Positions 10,691 through 21,579 of a stretch of 64,000 nt of DNA are shown piece by piece; the first letter of the stretch is position 1; every line of letters starts with the position of its first letter. Source of the DNA: Populus alba (taxonomy: Eukaryota; Streptophyta; Magnoliopsida; Malpighiales; Salicaceae); contig NC_133300.1 in NCBI RefSeq assembly GCF_005239225.2, positions 21,556,244-21,620,243 on the forward strand, written 5' to 3'. The notes under the pieces were generated by a model. The model did not search any database, was not told where the DNA came from, and was given only the letters and a program-made list of their open reading frames with translations. Position numbers and translations under genes: made by a program.

Positions 10691-13340
10691 GACAAGACTC
10701 TTTTTTTTTTTTAAGAAAAAACTATATAAAAAAAAGGCATAATAATGTGCTTGTCAAACACCTCATTAAACCAAAAATCCTTTTATAAAAAACGTGGCAA
10801 GCCAAACAAGGCTTTGGATGTCTCACCCGGTTTTGACCTAACTTGGTTGACCCAATTGGGTTAACTTGAAAACAAACCAAAAACAAAGACCCAAAACCAA
10901 AACAGATTTAACATAAAATATATAAAAACATAAATTTTTTTGATAAAACGAATCAAACACACAAAAAATAAAGAATATGAAAAGCATTCAAGTATAAACC
11001 CAGCAATATGAAACCCAAATCAAACCAGATTTCAAACAAAGAAATACATGATCTATTTACAAGCAGGCATAGATCAAGAATCAAGCATCAAAACTTATTG
11101 ATTATCACTCAAAAGCCACATTTTAATCAAAATGTATTTTGGGCAGTCAAAAGAAAACCAAAAATCTAAATGCATAAATACATGTTATTGATGTTGTTTA
11201 ACCCTAGATTATTTGCTAATCAAGTTGTCTGAAGGGTTTTATGCATATAAATTGACCAAAATTGTTCCAACTAATAGAGTTAAGACAATGTTTTTCTCAA
11301 GAACACAAAGAACATTATCTTAGAAACACAGAAAATACCTAGAATAAAGTTGTATCACTGTCAAACCTAAAATGGTCACTTTAGGCCTCTAAAAACATGT
11401 TTTTTTTTAGTTCCAACAAACCATATTATTAATATCAAGCATAGTTGAATTAAAAAAACTAACAAAAACAACAAATAATCATAACATACATTAAATTCTA
11501 TTTTCCAGAATTGCCCAATCAAACAACAAGCATGCTTAACCAATCTAAGGTTTAAAATTGATATTTTAACATTCCATAAGAATAAACCAAACCCAGGAGC
11601 TTGGAACCATGCATTAACAAAACAGGAAAAAAAAATACCAACACCTTACTGCCATATCTAGCAAGTTTTAAATCAAACTAAAATGCAATCTTAACATATT
11701 AGGACACCAATCTTCATGTCAATATATTCAAAAACATTGCATTAAACAGTAAACAAAGGATCCAGCGAACCTTATAGTCTTCACCTTCAAAGTTTGCGAA
11801 AGTATACTTTATAAGCTTGAAATCTTCAATGTAGGTAGATTTTTACTATTACTTTTCTTTCTTCTTACCCCTAAACCCAATAAAGCCAAGCTTTTGGACT
11901 TTTTATTGAGCTCTTGAACTTAGTATTGAATCCCTTAAACCTTAGCCAAGTTTATTCCCTTTTCTTTCCCCTCCTCTTCCCCTCATTTTTTTCTCCTCCC
12001 CTTTTTTAGGTACGATTATCTCTCATTTGATAGGCTGATTCGGAGCTTCTAGATGAGTTTGTTAGGGTTTTAACAAACCAAAACTAGACAGGTTTTATCA
12101 CATGATAAATGATTGTGGATCTAGGTGATTTTGATGAAACTTGAAGGCCAAGGTAAAGGTGTTCAACCTTTTGATCTTGAGAGAAGTGTTCTCAGCCTCT
12201 AATAAGAACCATCTAAGAGTTTTTAAGTGTGAACACATGAAACGATTGGGTGGTTTTCTGCAAATGGATGTCTTAGTTAAGGCTGACTGGGTTGTACATT
12301 TTCATGGCTTCGCTCGAGTAACTCTGACATTAATGTTGCTCGAGACCACCTAAACTTACTAGAAGGGGTACATACCTTTACATTGGATCTATTCTTGCTC
12401 AATTTGGAGTTTTGCAACTCAACATTCATTTGTTAAAAAATATCAACCTAATCAATTGGGACTTTGAAAATTAAGTGATGGCTAGTCAGGGATAAGATGT
12501 TGGGGATTTGAAATGTAAATGTCTAATTTCAAGGAAATAGGGTTCTTCTTTTATTTGTAAAAAAATCTCATGCCTTTTGGAAGTCTATAACTCCACAACA
12601 AACCCTTGAAAGGTGTCAACCTGATCATCGTGAACTAGTAAGGAAGAAGATGAACAAAGGCTGAACGACTTGTCGTTTAGGGTTAAACCCTAGAGATTAG
12701 GGTTTTTTTAATTTGATATTTTTAAAATTTTCAATTTAGTCCATGTTCTTCCGATTGTGGCACATGTACCTTTAATTGACACAAAAGCATTTAATTACAA
12801 GCAATTTAACCCCAGTTCTCAAATATCAGCCTTGAAGTTTAACATTATTTTTATTTTGGTCCTTGGTTTCTGATTTATTCAATTAGATCTTTAATTGACC
12901 ATCAAACTTTTAATTTTTTTTCAATTAGGCCCCTAATTTCATTCCCTGAAGTCTTGCGCGGCTTACAAGTTGGTATTTAGTTTTGGATATCTTCAATTAA
13001 GCCTTAAATGCCCATTAATCTTTAATATTTTTTCAATTAAGCCCTTATTTAACTAAATTAACTTTAAAAAATTACAATTCAACTCCCAAACTTTAATTTC
13101 ATCCAATTAAAGCCTAAATTGAGATTAAAAATCATTTTTTTTTCTAGCAATTAAGCTCTCAATAAATTCAAATAAACCTTGAAAAATTTTAATTGAATCC
13201 TTAAACATATAATTTTAAATTTTCCTCCTCAAATTGAATAGAGCCTTCAACAGTCAAAAATACAATGTCAAATCTTGTATATTTGATCTTCCTAAACCAA
13301 TCTTCGATAATTTTCTAGGTGTTATGGTATACTCTTCTCA

Positions 13341-13342
<2 letters not shown>
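10691..13342 (-). mobile_element. degenerate family A-like LTR remains
   Basis: From about 12700 to 13330 the sequence has the family's reversed U3 pattern of repeated CAATTAAGCCC/CAATTTAGTCC units and ends in a TTTTCTAGGTGTTATGG region similar to other U3 ends. Left of 12700 the resemblance is weak (a GGGTTGACC-like tract near 10830-10860), so the left boundary is a guess. No terminal repeats or target duplication were found. The open frame at 12141-12353 has no recognisable features. Confidence 0.4.

Positions 13343-13372
<30 letters not shown>
13343..13372. repeat. TA microsatellite
   Basis: About 15 TA units next to the end of a degenerate LTR. Confidence 0.95.
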
Positions 13373-13376
<4 letters not shown>

Positions 13377-13804
13377 CCTTAGATTTATTTTTGTCATTAA
13401 TGAGATAAGATAACAAATTTGAAACATATTCAACGAGTTTATATAGCTATATAACAAGACACAAGGAAATAAAATAAAACTAATTATAAAAAATATATTT
13501 GATCATCTCCTTTGATCAGATAATTAAAATAATTTCATCGTTGTCTAGGGTTGTTCAATTCATTAATCTCTTCTTTTTATTTATTAGAAAATAATCAATA
13601 ATATTTACCTTGATTATTTCCTTAACACACTCCCTTAAATTCATGATAATTTTATTTTTCATGAGTTTGACATACATCCTTCACCCTTCTTTTATCATTG
13701 TAGCCTCACCTTATTATCTTCAACAATTGTATAGTTATAAATATTTTTCATGATAATTTTATTTTCTTCTCATATGATTGTTGCCACATTTCTTTGGCCA
13801 AACA
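13373..13804. other. intergenic, nothing recognised
   Basis: AT-rich DNA without a supported gene or element. Confidence 0.5.
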
Positions 13805-14610
13805 TGTCACAACCCGATTCCCGGATTCATGACCGGCACATAGGCAAGGTTCTTCAAACTTACATACAAACTTATCCTTTAAATAACTCAATTAGAGTTC
13901 AACACAACACTAATAACAAAATTAACTTCATAATATAATTTGATTATCATAATACAAGAGTTAATACAAATTCATAGTTATGGAACACTAACTAGACATA
14001 AAGAAAAAGTACAAATTTCAACAAAAGATCAGGTTCTAAAAGTTCAATAAAAGTGACCCGTTAACAAACTATATGCCTGAAAAGATAAATAACAAGAGGT
14101 TGAGTTCAACAACAACTTAGTGAGTAGATAACATTCAATATACACACACGAGGTAATACAATAATGAGAAATATATATACAATTATGGCTCTAAGTTCTT
14201 ATAGAAAAGTTTCTCAAATAGGTCATAAGAAGAATATCATAAGGTAAAGCTCGTTAGAAAATTAAAATGAAATGAGTATGAGGCTTCGTACTGTAGGATG
14301 ATTATGCCATACAAGTTGATGACTCCCCCAACCAACTAGGGTTCAGATACAATGTGTACAAAGACTAACATTACCATGATAGTATAGGTATTCTAATTGG
14401 CGTACCATAAGTTCATAATCATAATCATAATCATAATCAAACAGACATATTCATATATCAAGGCTCAACTCATGACATCAATCAAATGAGGAGCTATCAA
14501 TTCAAAAGTCAATTCAAAATATATAGTGGTTTATATCAAGAATTCTGATTCAATAATTGATCATGTTTTTTATATATATTATGAAGAAGCATAATTCAAT
14601 TCATATTAAC
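13805..14610 (-). mobile_element. Tekay-type LTR, minus strand, part 1
   Basis: It begins TGTCACAACCCGATTCCCGG, the reverse complement of the 3' end of the Tekay LTR at 8819. It runs to 14610, where a family A LTR interrupts it; the rest of the LTR continues at 30275-31109. No Tekay coding region adjoins either end, so this looks like a solo LTR. No clear target duplication was found. Confidence 0.75.
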
Positions 14611-14871
14611 TGTCACACCCCAAAAAAAAATCCAATTGCGGGTTCGACTGGCGATTTTTTTATTTTACTGATTTGGTTCTTTGGAGTCGCCACCTAGTAT
14701 TTTTTGTCACTAGGAACCCTAACTGGTCTTTTAGAGATTCTAAGGCAAGGGACTGGTTGCGTAAAGGGAAGGTATTAACACCCCTAGTACGCCCTACCTA
14801 AGGTAAGCTGCTTGGTGTTTGGCTTGCTCTATAATTGCTATGGTGTTGGTGTTTTCTAATCCCATCAATTT
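14611..14871 (-). mobile_element. family A LTR, minus strand, part 1 (split by Athila-like element)
   Basis: It begins TGTCACACCCC and has the conserved GGAGTCGCCACCTAGTATTT, the TAACTGGTC segment and GGTTGCGTAAAGGGAAGG, all seen in reversed family A copies. It is cut by the Athila-like element and resumes at 27973. Compared with the 51416-54300 copy, about 0.2 kb of LTR sequence is missing at the junction. Confidence 0.85.
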
Positions 14872-15003
14872 TAGGAGTGTCGAAGTAATAAATAACCCGG
14901 CAAGATCGGGGTCGAACCACAGAGAGGTTAATTGTATAAATTATAAATAACAAGACAACAACAACAACAATAATAATAATAATAATATTAATAGTAGTAA
15001 TAC

Positions 15004-15043
<40 letters not shown>

Positions 15044-15256
15044 CAATACGTGGCGTTGTTATACCTGAGAATGATCTAAAAGATCGGGTCACAGGTTTCC
15101 AGCCTATATACTGAGTTTATGAAAAGATCAAAGAGATATATTATATATAATATAAACAGATTTCTGATGCGAATGAACAAGGCAAGATCAACAATATCAG
15201 GATCCTTGATCAAACACAGAGCATACTTAACGTACATAAAATATAACAAGAATGTA

Positions 15257-15290
<34 letters not shown>

Positions 15291-16861
15291 TTAGTAATAA
15301 TAATAATAATAATAATAACAATAAAAAGACGAGGAGGAGGAAGAGACAATAATAACAACAACAATAATAATAATAATAACAACAATAATAACAATAACAA
15401 CAATAATAATAACAATAATAAGAAAAGCAGGAAGAAATTAATGAGAACTTTGAGATGGAAGATTAATGTAAGGATTAAACAATAATAAAGACAAATGTCA
15501 AGGTTAGAGGATCCACCAATGGTATTTCAAACAAGTATAATATAAACTCTTATTACTCAATTTGGAAACCACACACGAAGGAGGTTCCAGTCGGATGATT
15601 TGTCATTAATAGCTCATTATAAATTATTAACATAATCATATTAATTATCTTATGTACATAACACCAAACTTTTAAATATTGTCAGGAATTCATGATGTTA
15701 ACTGATGTTAACAACAAATCAAGTACCTTTCATAGCCCCAGGTGTAGGTAATACCATACGGTTGGGTTATGAGAGTGCCAAGCATTTGTTGTACCAAGTA
15801 TTATACAACACAAATTTAGATTAACCATTTAACAAGCAAGGTATTAAGAATTAGTAAGATAAAAAGATAAGACATGTTAATATTAAACATTAAGGTCCAT
15901 ATTGAGTTTACACCATACTTGTTCTTACACCATTAGTGTAACCTTTTCACCTTGACATAATAAACTTAGCTAAACATAATGAAGAAGAAAAACATAAATA
16001 AATAAAACAAGAACATAAAAAAAATACAAGTTAACTAAGGAAAGGAAAGGAAATGAAAAGCATAAACAAGAAATTAATAAAAGCAAAGCTTAAGAATTAC
16101 AAAAAAATATAAAGAGAGAAATAAAGAGCATGAACTTGATCTGAACAACCAAGCCCCTAAATACATGGCAAATGCCTCCTTTTATAGGCTAAAATTCGGA
16201 ATTATTGCTTTGATGACTCATTGTTGAGTGGGTGGCCAACTTTTGACTTAGTGAAAATCCTTATCATCTTGTCTAAATAAAACAAAAATGCTAGCATCAG
16301 AACTGGGTCCAGATGTCCAAATGAAAGTTCTGCGAACTTCTCTTAGCTTTCCAGAAAAAAAAAGATGAGGTCATTTGGACTTCTAGAACTCAAGATATGG
16401 GCTGAACACTGAATAGTGTTTGGGTTGCAGGACAACTTCGGACTTCTCCGTTGTTGCTATTATTTGGACTTGAAAACGGCCTTCTTAGATCTTGATGTCC
16501 AAATGAAAGTTGTAGGCCTATGTCTTATCAAATCTCTGTAAAAATTTCAGATCATTTGGATATCTAGAACTCGAGATATGACCCAATTACCGAACAGTGT
16601 TCCAGTTTGGACTGCACCAACATCTCTTTTCTAAGCTTCACCCTTCTTTATCTTCAAAATTTCAGTAGTTGAATTCATCAATCAATCCTTTGATTTATGT
16701 GATATGCCTGCATTTAAGATGAACATTTACCATATATTAGGGTAATTTATAATATTAGACTTGTTATTATAAAACATGCTTTAGTTAAGGAGTTATTGAT
16801 ACTTTAAGTGCAAAATGATGATATAAACCCTTGATAAACATGCACTTTTAAGTACTAATCA
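14872..16861 (-). mobile_element. 3' LTR of the Athila-like element (tip truncated)
   Basis: On the minus strand it starts TGATTAGTACTTAAAAG directly after the polypurine tract. It matches 25987-27972 with only about four substitutions and several homopolymer or short-repeat length differences seen by eye. The last 34 bp of the 5' LTR (25953-25986) are absent. It contains long AAT/AAC-type triplet arrays (about 14955-15050 and 15255-15425). The poly-Leu, poly-Ile and poly-Asn frames there are low-complexity artefacts. Confidence 0.9.
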
Positions 16862-16874
16862 CACCCCCCAACCA
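16862..16874 (-). other. polypurine tract of the Athila-like element
   Basis: Minus strand reads GGTTGGGGGGTG immediately before the 3' LTR start TGATTAG. It defines the LTR boundary. Confidence 0.85.
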
Positions 16875-18074
16875 GCTTATTACTAGTCCCTAGTAATCAA
16901 AGCGTTAAAATAGAAAAAACAATTTGCAAGTTCCACAAAGCAAGGCATTCATCATTCAACTTCCATTAATCTATCCAGATAAACAAACTCTCATTTCTAC
17001 TTCATATTTCTTAAACAAGATATTAATAAATCTTCTTTTTATGTGCTCAATGTATGAAAACATATATGATGGGGCTATTGTTGGAAGAAAACAATATGAT
17101 GTTCTAATGTTTAAGGTTAACTTCCTTGGGTTGGGATTATTTTTCTTCTTTTTTTTTTCTTTTTTTTCTATTTACACATACAACTTAAAACACAATGCAT
17201 CTTTAACCCATGTAACGAGCTTTAGGCTAATGACTCCCAGACCAGTTGGTCTTAGGGCATTAGGTGTTGAGACACCTCTACGAGCTTAGCAACTCGGGTT
17301 GCAGATACTGATACGTAGATAGTGCAATGTTTGATTCCCTTAAGCTTTTCTCCTTAACCCATGTAACAAGCTTTGGGCCAATAACTCCCAAGTCAATTGA
17401 CTTTAGGGTATTAAGTGTTAAAACACCCCTTCGGGCTTAATTGCTTAGGTTAGGGAGGCTACGAAACCAAACTTATCTACGTTTTTATTCATCATTATTA
17501 TCACAATTTTTTTTTGTTTTTTTTCTTTTTTTTGTTTTTGTTTTTTTTTTATTCAAATTATGTACTATCCCTTTCCCTTAGTTGTTACCTTTAACAAAAG
17601 AACATAAATAATGTACTAATCCAATGTGCAACCCACAATCATATGTTAAAGCGTGTGTGTGTGAAAATGAAGATTTAAGAATACTTGTTAAATGAGCATA
17701 TGAGCAGAATCAAGTGTTAACAATATGAGAGTTTGTAAACTTAGATATTTCAAGAAGTATTCTGATAGACCTTGTTAAGAATGTTTACTAAGATGCGTCT
17801 CAAGAGTCACTTTAACAAAAGAACTCCTTTTACTCTGCCATCCTAGCAACAACAGTTTTGCAAATAGTTTATGAAATAGAAAACACATTTTTTTTTTTTT
17901 ACTACTACCCTTTCCCCCAACCAAAATGAGAACATTGTCCTCAATGTTTTAAGGTAGAAAGATAGAGTATAGAAGACATCACCTGAAATAACGAACATTG
18001 ACAAACCTGAAACACACTTAAACAAATAGAAGAAACAACAAAACACAATAATAAAACCAAAAGACACAAAGTTT
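16875..18074 (-). other. non-coding 3' region of the Athila-like element with tandem repeat
   Basis: No supported gene. Two diverged copies of a roughly 145-bp unit lie at about 17205-17345 and 17350-17475, sharing CCCATGTAACAAGCTTTGGG and the GACTTTAGGGTATTAAGTGT segment. Long T-rich and A-rich tracts surround them. The frames at 16924-17289 and 17843-18067 are low-complexity and unsupported. Confidence 0.6.
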
Positions 18075-18727
18075 TTACAAACAAAGGCTCAAATCCAATT
18101 TAAGCTTTTTACGGCTTTCCTGAGTTGACCAATTTATGCGACTCATGGAAGGATTAATTACAGGGATGAAAGATTGTAGTTGGTCAATCAATTGTTCAGC
18201 AGTAGCAGCAGAGATTATGATTGTCGTGCTGAAGATGTTAGAAACTCCTGTTCCACAGCATGATCAAGAAAAGACAACAACTGATCATAAAAACCATTAA
18301 CATTTAACAAACCTATGGGTTTATGGTGAATGTGCAGTTGGGCCCAAGAGGAAATATGAAAGATCTCTTCCAATGTGCCCAAACCTCCTGGTAAGGCAAT
18401 GAAGGCATCAGCATGGTTAAACATGGCATTCAGTCGATCAGACATTGTGGGGACTTGTAATTCCTCTCCAATTGTTTTTCCAATGATGTCCCCTTGTGCT
18501 AAAGCTTTGGGGACTACCCCCAAAACTTGACTACCTCCTAAAAATGCAGCTATTGACACTCCCCCCATTAACCCAAGGCTACCTCCTCCATACACTAAAT
18601 GAATCTTTCGCTCAGCTAGTACCTGACCAAGATGATTTGCTGATTCTAAAAACTCTTTTTCTTTCCCGGGATTGGATCCACCAAAAACACAAATTTTGTT
18701 TATGTGATTACTTGAGGAACCTGCCAT
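18075..18727 (-). pseudogene. LOG-like: LONELY GUY-type cytokinin riboside 5'-monophosphate phosphoribohydrolase, captured, one frameshift
   Basis: The first 170 codons (ATG at 18727, good context AAATGG) encode a LOG enzyme, which releases active cytokinin bases from their riboside monophosphates in the cytosol. Visible motifs: CVFGGSNPGK (13-22), VYGGGSLGLMGG (45-56), MSDR with Arg98, and the hallmark PGGLGTLEE (113-121), then WAQL and KPIGLLNVNGFY. The Lys that usually follows this Arg in plant LOGs is absent. The frame stops at 18215, but the next frame continues with ISAATAEQLIDQLQSF and runs to a stop at 18075, so one base seems lost near residue 168; the total of about 217 codons equals a normal LOG. 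Host LOG genes have several introns; this one has none, suggesting capture from mRNA. It lies between integrase and 3' LTR on the element's sense strand. Family confidence is high; activity of this copy is doubtful. Confidence 0.9.
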
Positions 18728-18790
18728 TTCTACACACGTATGTATTTAATGAATGTATGGGTGGAGTAGAAATGAAGGGAAGGAAGAGAA

Positions 18791-18800
18791 GAATTTATAG
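18791..18800 (-). promoter_or_regulatory. putative TATA box for the LOG-like gene
   Basis: Minus strand CTATAAATTC lies about 65 bp upstream of the LOG ATG, the usual distance for a short leader. A GA/GT microsatellite lies upstream of it (18853-18888). This suggests, but does not prove, a dedicated promoter. Confidence 0.5.
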
Positions 18801-18852
18801 ATGAGAAATTGAAAATGCAATCATACCACCTATATGTAGGCCAGCTGTAGTC

Positions 18853-18888
18853 TCACACACACACACACACACTCTCTCTCTCTCTCTT
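18853..18888. repeat. CA/CT microsatellite upstream of LOG
   Basis: A run of CA followed by CT on the plus strand (GA then GT on the gene strand), located between the cysteine-rich gene and the LOG TATA box. GA runs occur in many plant promoters. Confidence 0.9.
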
Positions 18889-18990
18889 TATTAATTATTT
18901 ATTTTGAAAAAGCATATGTATGTACAGGTAGTTGTGATTATGGCTCACATCTTCCCTTGGTTTTACGTCCAAGAACGGCTTAAACGCCCT

Positions 18991-19539
18991 CTATGGGTCG
19001 GGGATAGGCTTCCCATCCAGTTTTCTTAAAAACTGGCAAACAGGGTCTTTTTTAGTCAGATTCCCAAGACTAAGTCGAGCATGTTCTTTATGGAATTGGG
19101 GCCATAAATCATAAATTGCACGATGCACATCTCCACTAGGGTGCGTCTCAAGAGTCAATAGAAAATTATCTAAAGACCCCTTACTCAGGCCATCCTTAAT
19201 GAATTGTATTTTATCTTCACGGTTTACAGATACCATTCCTAAAGAACGACATGTCGCATTACAAGTCCATCTAGCACATCGGTGACAGACTTTCAGTCGT
19301 TTTGCACGACGTTTCTTCGCAAAAGTGCTCTTACCTGTTCCAGGCATGTATGAAATGAAAGAATTGGAGGACTCACCTGATAATCGGACCTTTGCTTCAA
19401 TCAGCCAACGAATATCTTCAGGAATTCCATGGTTCATTAACAACCTCAATCTTGCACATCTAGCACGGAAAATTTTTGTAATCGCATTCTGAGGCAGAGC
19501 GGGAAAATACTTTTTCAATTTTTCAAGAGTGGTGTCCAT
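18991..19539 (-). CDS. basic cysteine-rich protein, carlavirus NABP-like, captured by the Athila-like element
   Basis: From the ATG at 19539 (context AAAATGG) the product is 182 residues. The open frame extends upstream only through a TTG at 19599, so 19539 is chosen. Residues 1-60 are basic and Leu-rich; then comes a segment ending GKSTFAKKRRAKRLK (about 69-83), followed by Cys85-x2-Cys88-x4-Cys93-x3-Cys97, then a charged C-terminal part. An Arg/Lys-rich stretch running straight into a C-x-R-C cluster is the layout of carlavirus nucleic-acid-binding proteins, which bind nucleic acid, can enter the nucleus and can suppress silencing; Cys spacing here is shorter. GTGKST is not a full Walker A motif. 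The frame is intact, unlike gag and RT. It lies 0.26 kb upstream of LOG on the same strand. The viral link is an inference from motif layout; it could also be an unrelated zinc-binding protein. Confidence 0.6.
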   Translation of the reverse strand: MDTTLEKLKKYFPALPQNAITKIFRARCARLRLLMNHGIPEDIRWLIEAKVRLSGESSNSFISYMPGTGKSTFAKKRRAKRLKVCHRCARWTCNATCRSLGMVSVNREDKIQFIKDGLSKGSLDNFLLTLETHPSGDVHRAIYDLWPQFHKEHARLSLGNLTKKDPVCQFLRKLDGKPIPDP

Positions 19540-19597
19540 TTTCAACTGAGAATTGGGGGAGAGATTCAAAGAAAGAAGAAAGAGCAGAGAATTGCAC

Positions 19598-19608
19598 AAT
19601 TATATACA
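19598..19608 (-). promoter_or_regulatory. putative TATA box for the cysteine-rich gene
   Basis: Minus strand TGTATATAATT lies about 60 bp upstream of the ATG at 19539. This spacing supports 19539 rather than an upstream start. Confidence 0.45.
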
Positions 19609-19749
19609 CAGATATCAGTTATCATGGGAAACTGAAAGAACCGACTTAAAAGTCACGGAGTACCGTTATCCGTCATTTGACCGGGGTGAGAGAAACTAGC
19701 AAAACAAAAGATATACCAAAACAAACACAAAACAATGTGAGAAAAAGAA

Positions 19750-21579
19750 TCAATCTTTATATACAGGATCACTCAATTCAATAGAGTCATTTTCAACTGA
19801 AAAATTATCAAAATAAACTTTCAACCGATGCCCATTTACCTTGAAAACATTGCCATTCTTTGGATTTTCGATATCACAGGCCCCAAATGGATACACATAT
19901 TTCACAATAAAAGGACCACTCCATCTTGATCTTAGTTTTCCAGGAAATAAATGGAGTCGAGAATTATAAAGCAAGACTTTTTGACCAACATTGAATGTTT
20001 TTCGCAGAATTTTCTTGTCATGAAACTCTTTGATTCTTGCTTTATGAATTCTTGAATTGTCATATGCATCATTTCTTATTTCCTCAAGCTCATTTATTTG
20101 CAATTTTCGCAGCTGACTAGCATCATCAATGTTTGAATTGAAAGCTTTGATAGCCCAATAAGCTTTATGTTCAATTTCCACAGGCAAGTGACAAGGTTTT
20201 CCATAGACTAGTCTATAAGGTGACATACCTAATGATGTTTTATATGCAGTTCGATAAGCCCAAAGTGCATCATTAAGTCTTAAAGACCAGTCTTTCCGAT
20301 TAGGATTCACCGTTTTCTCCAAGATTTGTTTGATCTCCCTATTAGCAAGTTCTACCTGTCCACTCGTCTGAGGGTGATAAGGGGTGGCAACTTTGTGTGT
20401 GATTCCATATTTCTTCATTAAAGATTCAAATGGCTTGTTGCAGAAATGTGTTCCACCATCACTTATCATGGCTCGAGGGATTCCGAATCGACTTAAAATG
20501 TTTTCTTTCAAAAATTTTATCACTGTTTTGTGATCATTGGTTCTACTTGGAATTGCCTCTATCCATTTTGAAACATAATCTACTGCGACCAATATATACA
20601 AGAAACCAAATGATGGAGGAAATGGACCTATAAAATCTATACCCCAACAATCAAAGATCTCAATGACAAGAATAGGATTTAAAGGCATCATGTGACGTTT
20701 TGAAATAGATCCCAACTTTTGACAATTTTCACAAGTCTTGCAGAATGCATGTGAGTCTTTAAACATGGTGGGCCAGTAAAATCCGCTTTGTAAGATTTTT
20801 GCACTTGTCTTTCTTGATGAGAAATGACCCCCACATGCCTCAGGATGACAAAATTTAATGACATTACTTACCTCATTGTCAGGAATGCATCTTCGAAATA
20901 TTTGATCAGGACAATATTTGAATAAATAAGGGTCATCCCAATAAAAGTTCTTCACTTCGTTCAAGAACTTTCTTTTGTCTTGGGTACTCCAATGAGCTGG
21001 CAATTTTCCTGAAACAAGAAAATTAACAATATTAGCAAACCAAGGCATCGTAGAGACAGAAAATAAAGATTCATCAGGAAAGTAGTCATCGATTGGTGTG
21101 ATGTCAGATCTCGAATCGGTTGTCAATCTTGACAAATGATCCGCGACAACATTTTCGGTGCCTTTCTTGTCTTTGATTGTGATATCAAATTCTTGAAGTA
21201 ACAAAATCCACCGCACCAATCTAGCCTTAGAATCTTTCTTAGAGAGAAGATATTTCAATGCTGCATGATCACTGAAAACAACAACAGGTGAGCCAACAAG
21301 ATAAGATCTGAACTTGTCACATGCAAATACTACTGCAAATAATTCTTTTTCAGTGGTAGTGTAATTCATTTGAGCACTATTTAAAGTTTTACTTGCATAG
21401 TAAATCACATAAGGTTTCTTATCTTTTCTTTGTCCCAAGACAGCACCCACGGCATAATCACTAGCGTCACACATTATTTCAAAAGGTAATGACCAATCAG
21501 GAGGTTGAATGACAGGAGCAGAAGTAAGCAAGCTTTTAAGTTTAACAAAGGCTTTTTTCACATTGTTCAGTCCATTCAA
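19750..21579 (-). CDS. Athila-like RNase H and integrase
   Basis: About 609 codons. RNase [35 protein letters not shown] and [10 protein letters not shown] (residues about 30-150). Integrase: an HHCC zinc finger ([10 protein letters not shown], then CKTCENC), the DDE core in [21 protein letters not shown] and [14 protein letters not shown], and a C-terminal domain with [11 protein letters not shown]. This is the longest uninterrupted frame of the element. It normally continues from RT; here the frame changes at the T- and A-runs near 21553-21585, which gives the apparent start at 21579 (a TTG). Integrase would insert the cDNA; it is followed downstream by the two extra genes. Confidence 0.92.
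   Translation of the reverse strand: MNGLNNVKKAFVKLKSLLTSAPVIQPPDWSLPFEIMCDASDYAVGAVLGQRKDKKPYVIYYASKTLNSAQMNYTTTEKELFAVVFACDKFRSYLVGSPVVVFSDHAALKYLLSKKDSKARLVRWILLLQEFDITIKDKKGTENVVADHLSRLTTDSRSDITPIDDYFPDESLFSVSTMPWFANIVNFLVSGKLPAHWSTQDKRKFLNEVKNFYWDDPYLFKYCPDQIFRRCIPDNEVSNVIKFCHPEACGGHFSSRKTSAKILQSGFYWPTMFKDSHAFCKTCENCQKLGSISKRHMMPLNPILVIEIFDCWGIDFIGPFPPSFGFLYILVAVDYVSKWIEAIPSRTNDHKTVIKFLKENILSRFGIPRAMISDGGTHFCNKPFESLMKKYGITHKVATPYHPQTSGQVELANREIKQILEKTVNPNRKDWSLRLNDALWAYRTAYKTSLGMSPYRLVYGKPCHLPVEIEHKAYWAIKAFNSNIDDASQLRKLQINELEEIRNDAYDNSRIHKARIKEFHDKKILRKTFNVGQKVLLYNSRLHLFPGKLRSRWSGPFIVKYVYPFGACDIENPKNGNVFKVNGHRLKVYFDNFSVENDSIELSDPVYKD

Noticed and set aside
14798..15415. Poly-Leu, poly-Ile and poly-Asn open frames
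   Set aside because: Translations of AAT/AAC-type triplet arrays in the Athila LTR; repeated identically at 25924-26527 and inside the inverted fragment at 22872-23192.
19290..19340. Possible Walker A motif (GTGKST) in the cysteine-rich protein
   Set aside because: The full GxxxxGK[ST] spacing is not met and no Walker B or other ATPase motif follows.
19540..19599. Longer N-terminus of the cysteine-rich protein
   Set aside because: The upstream start is TTG, and the putative TATA box lies at 19598-19608, so transcription would begin downstream of it.
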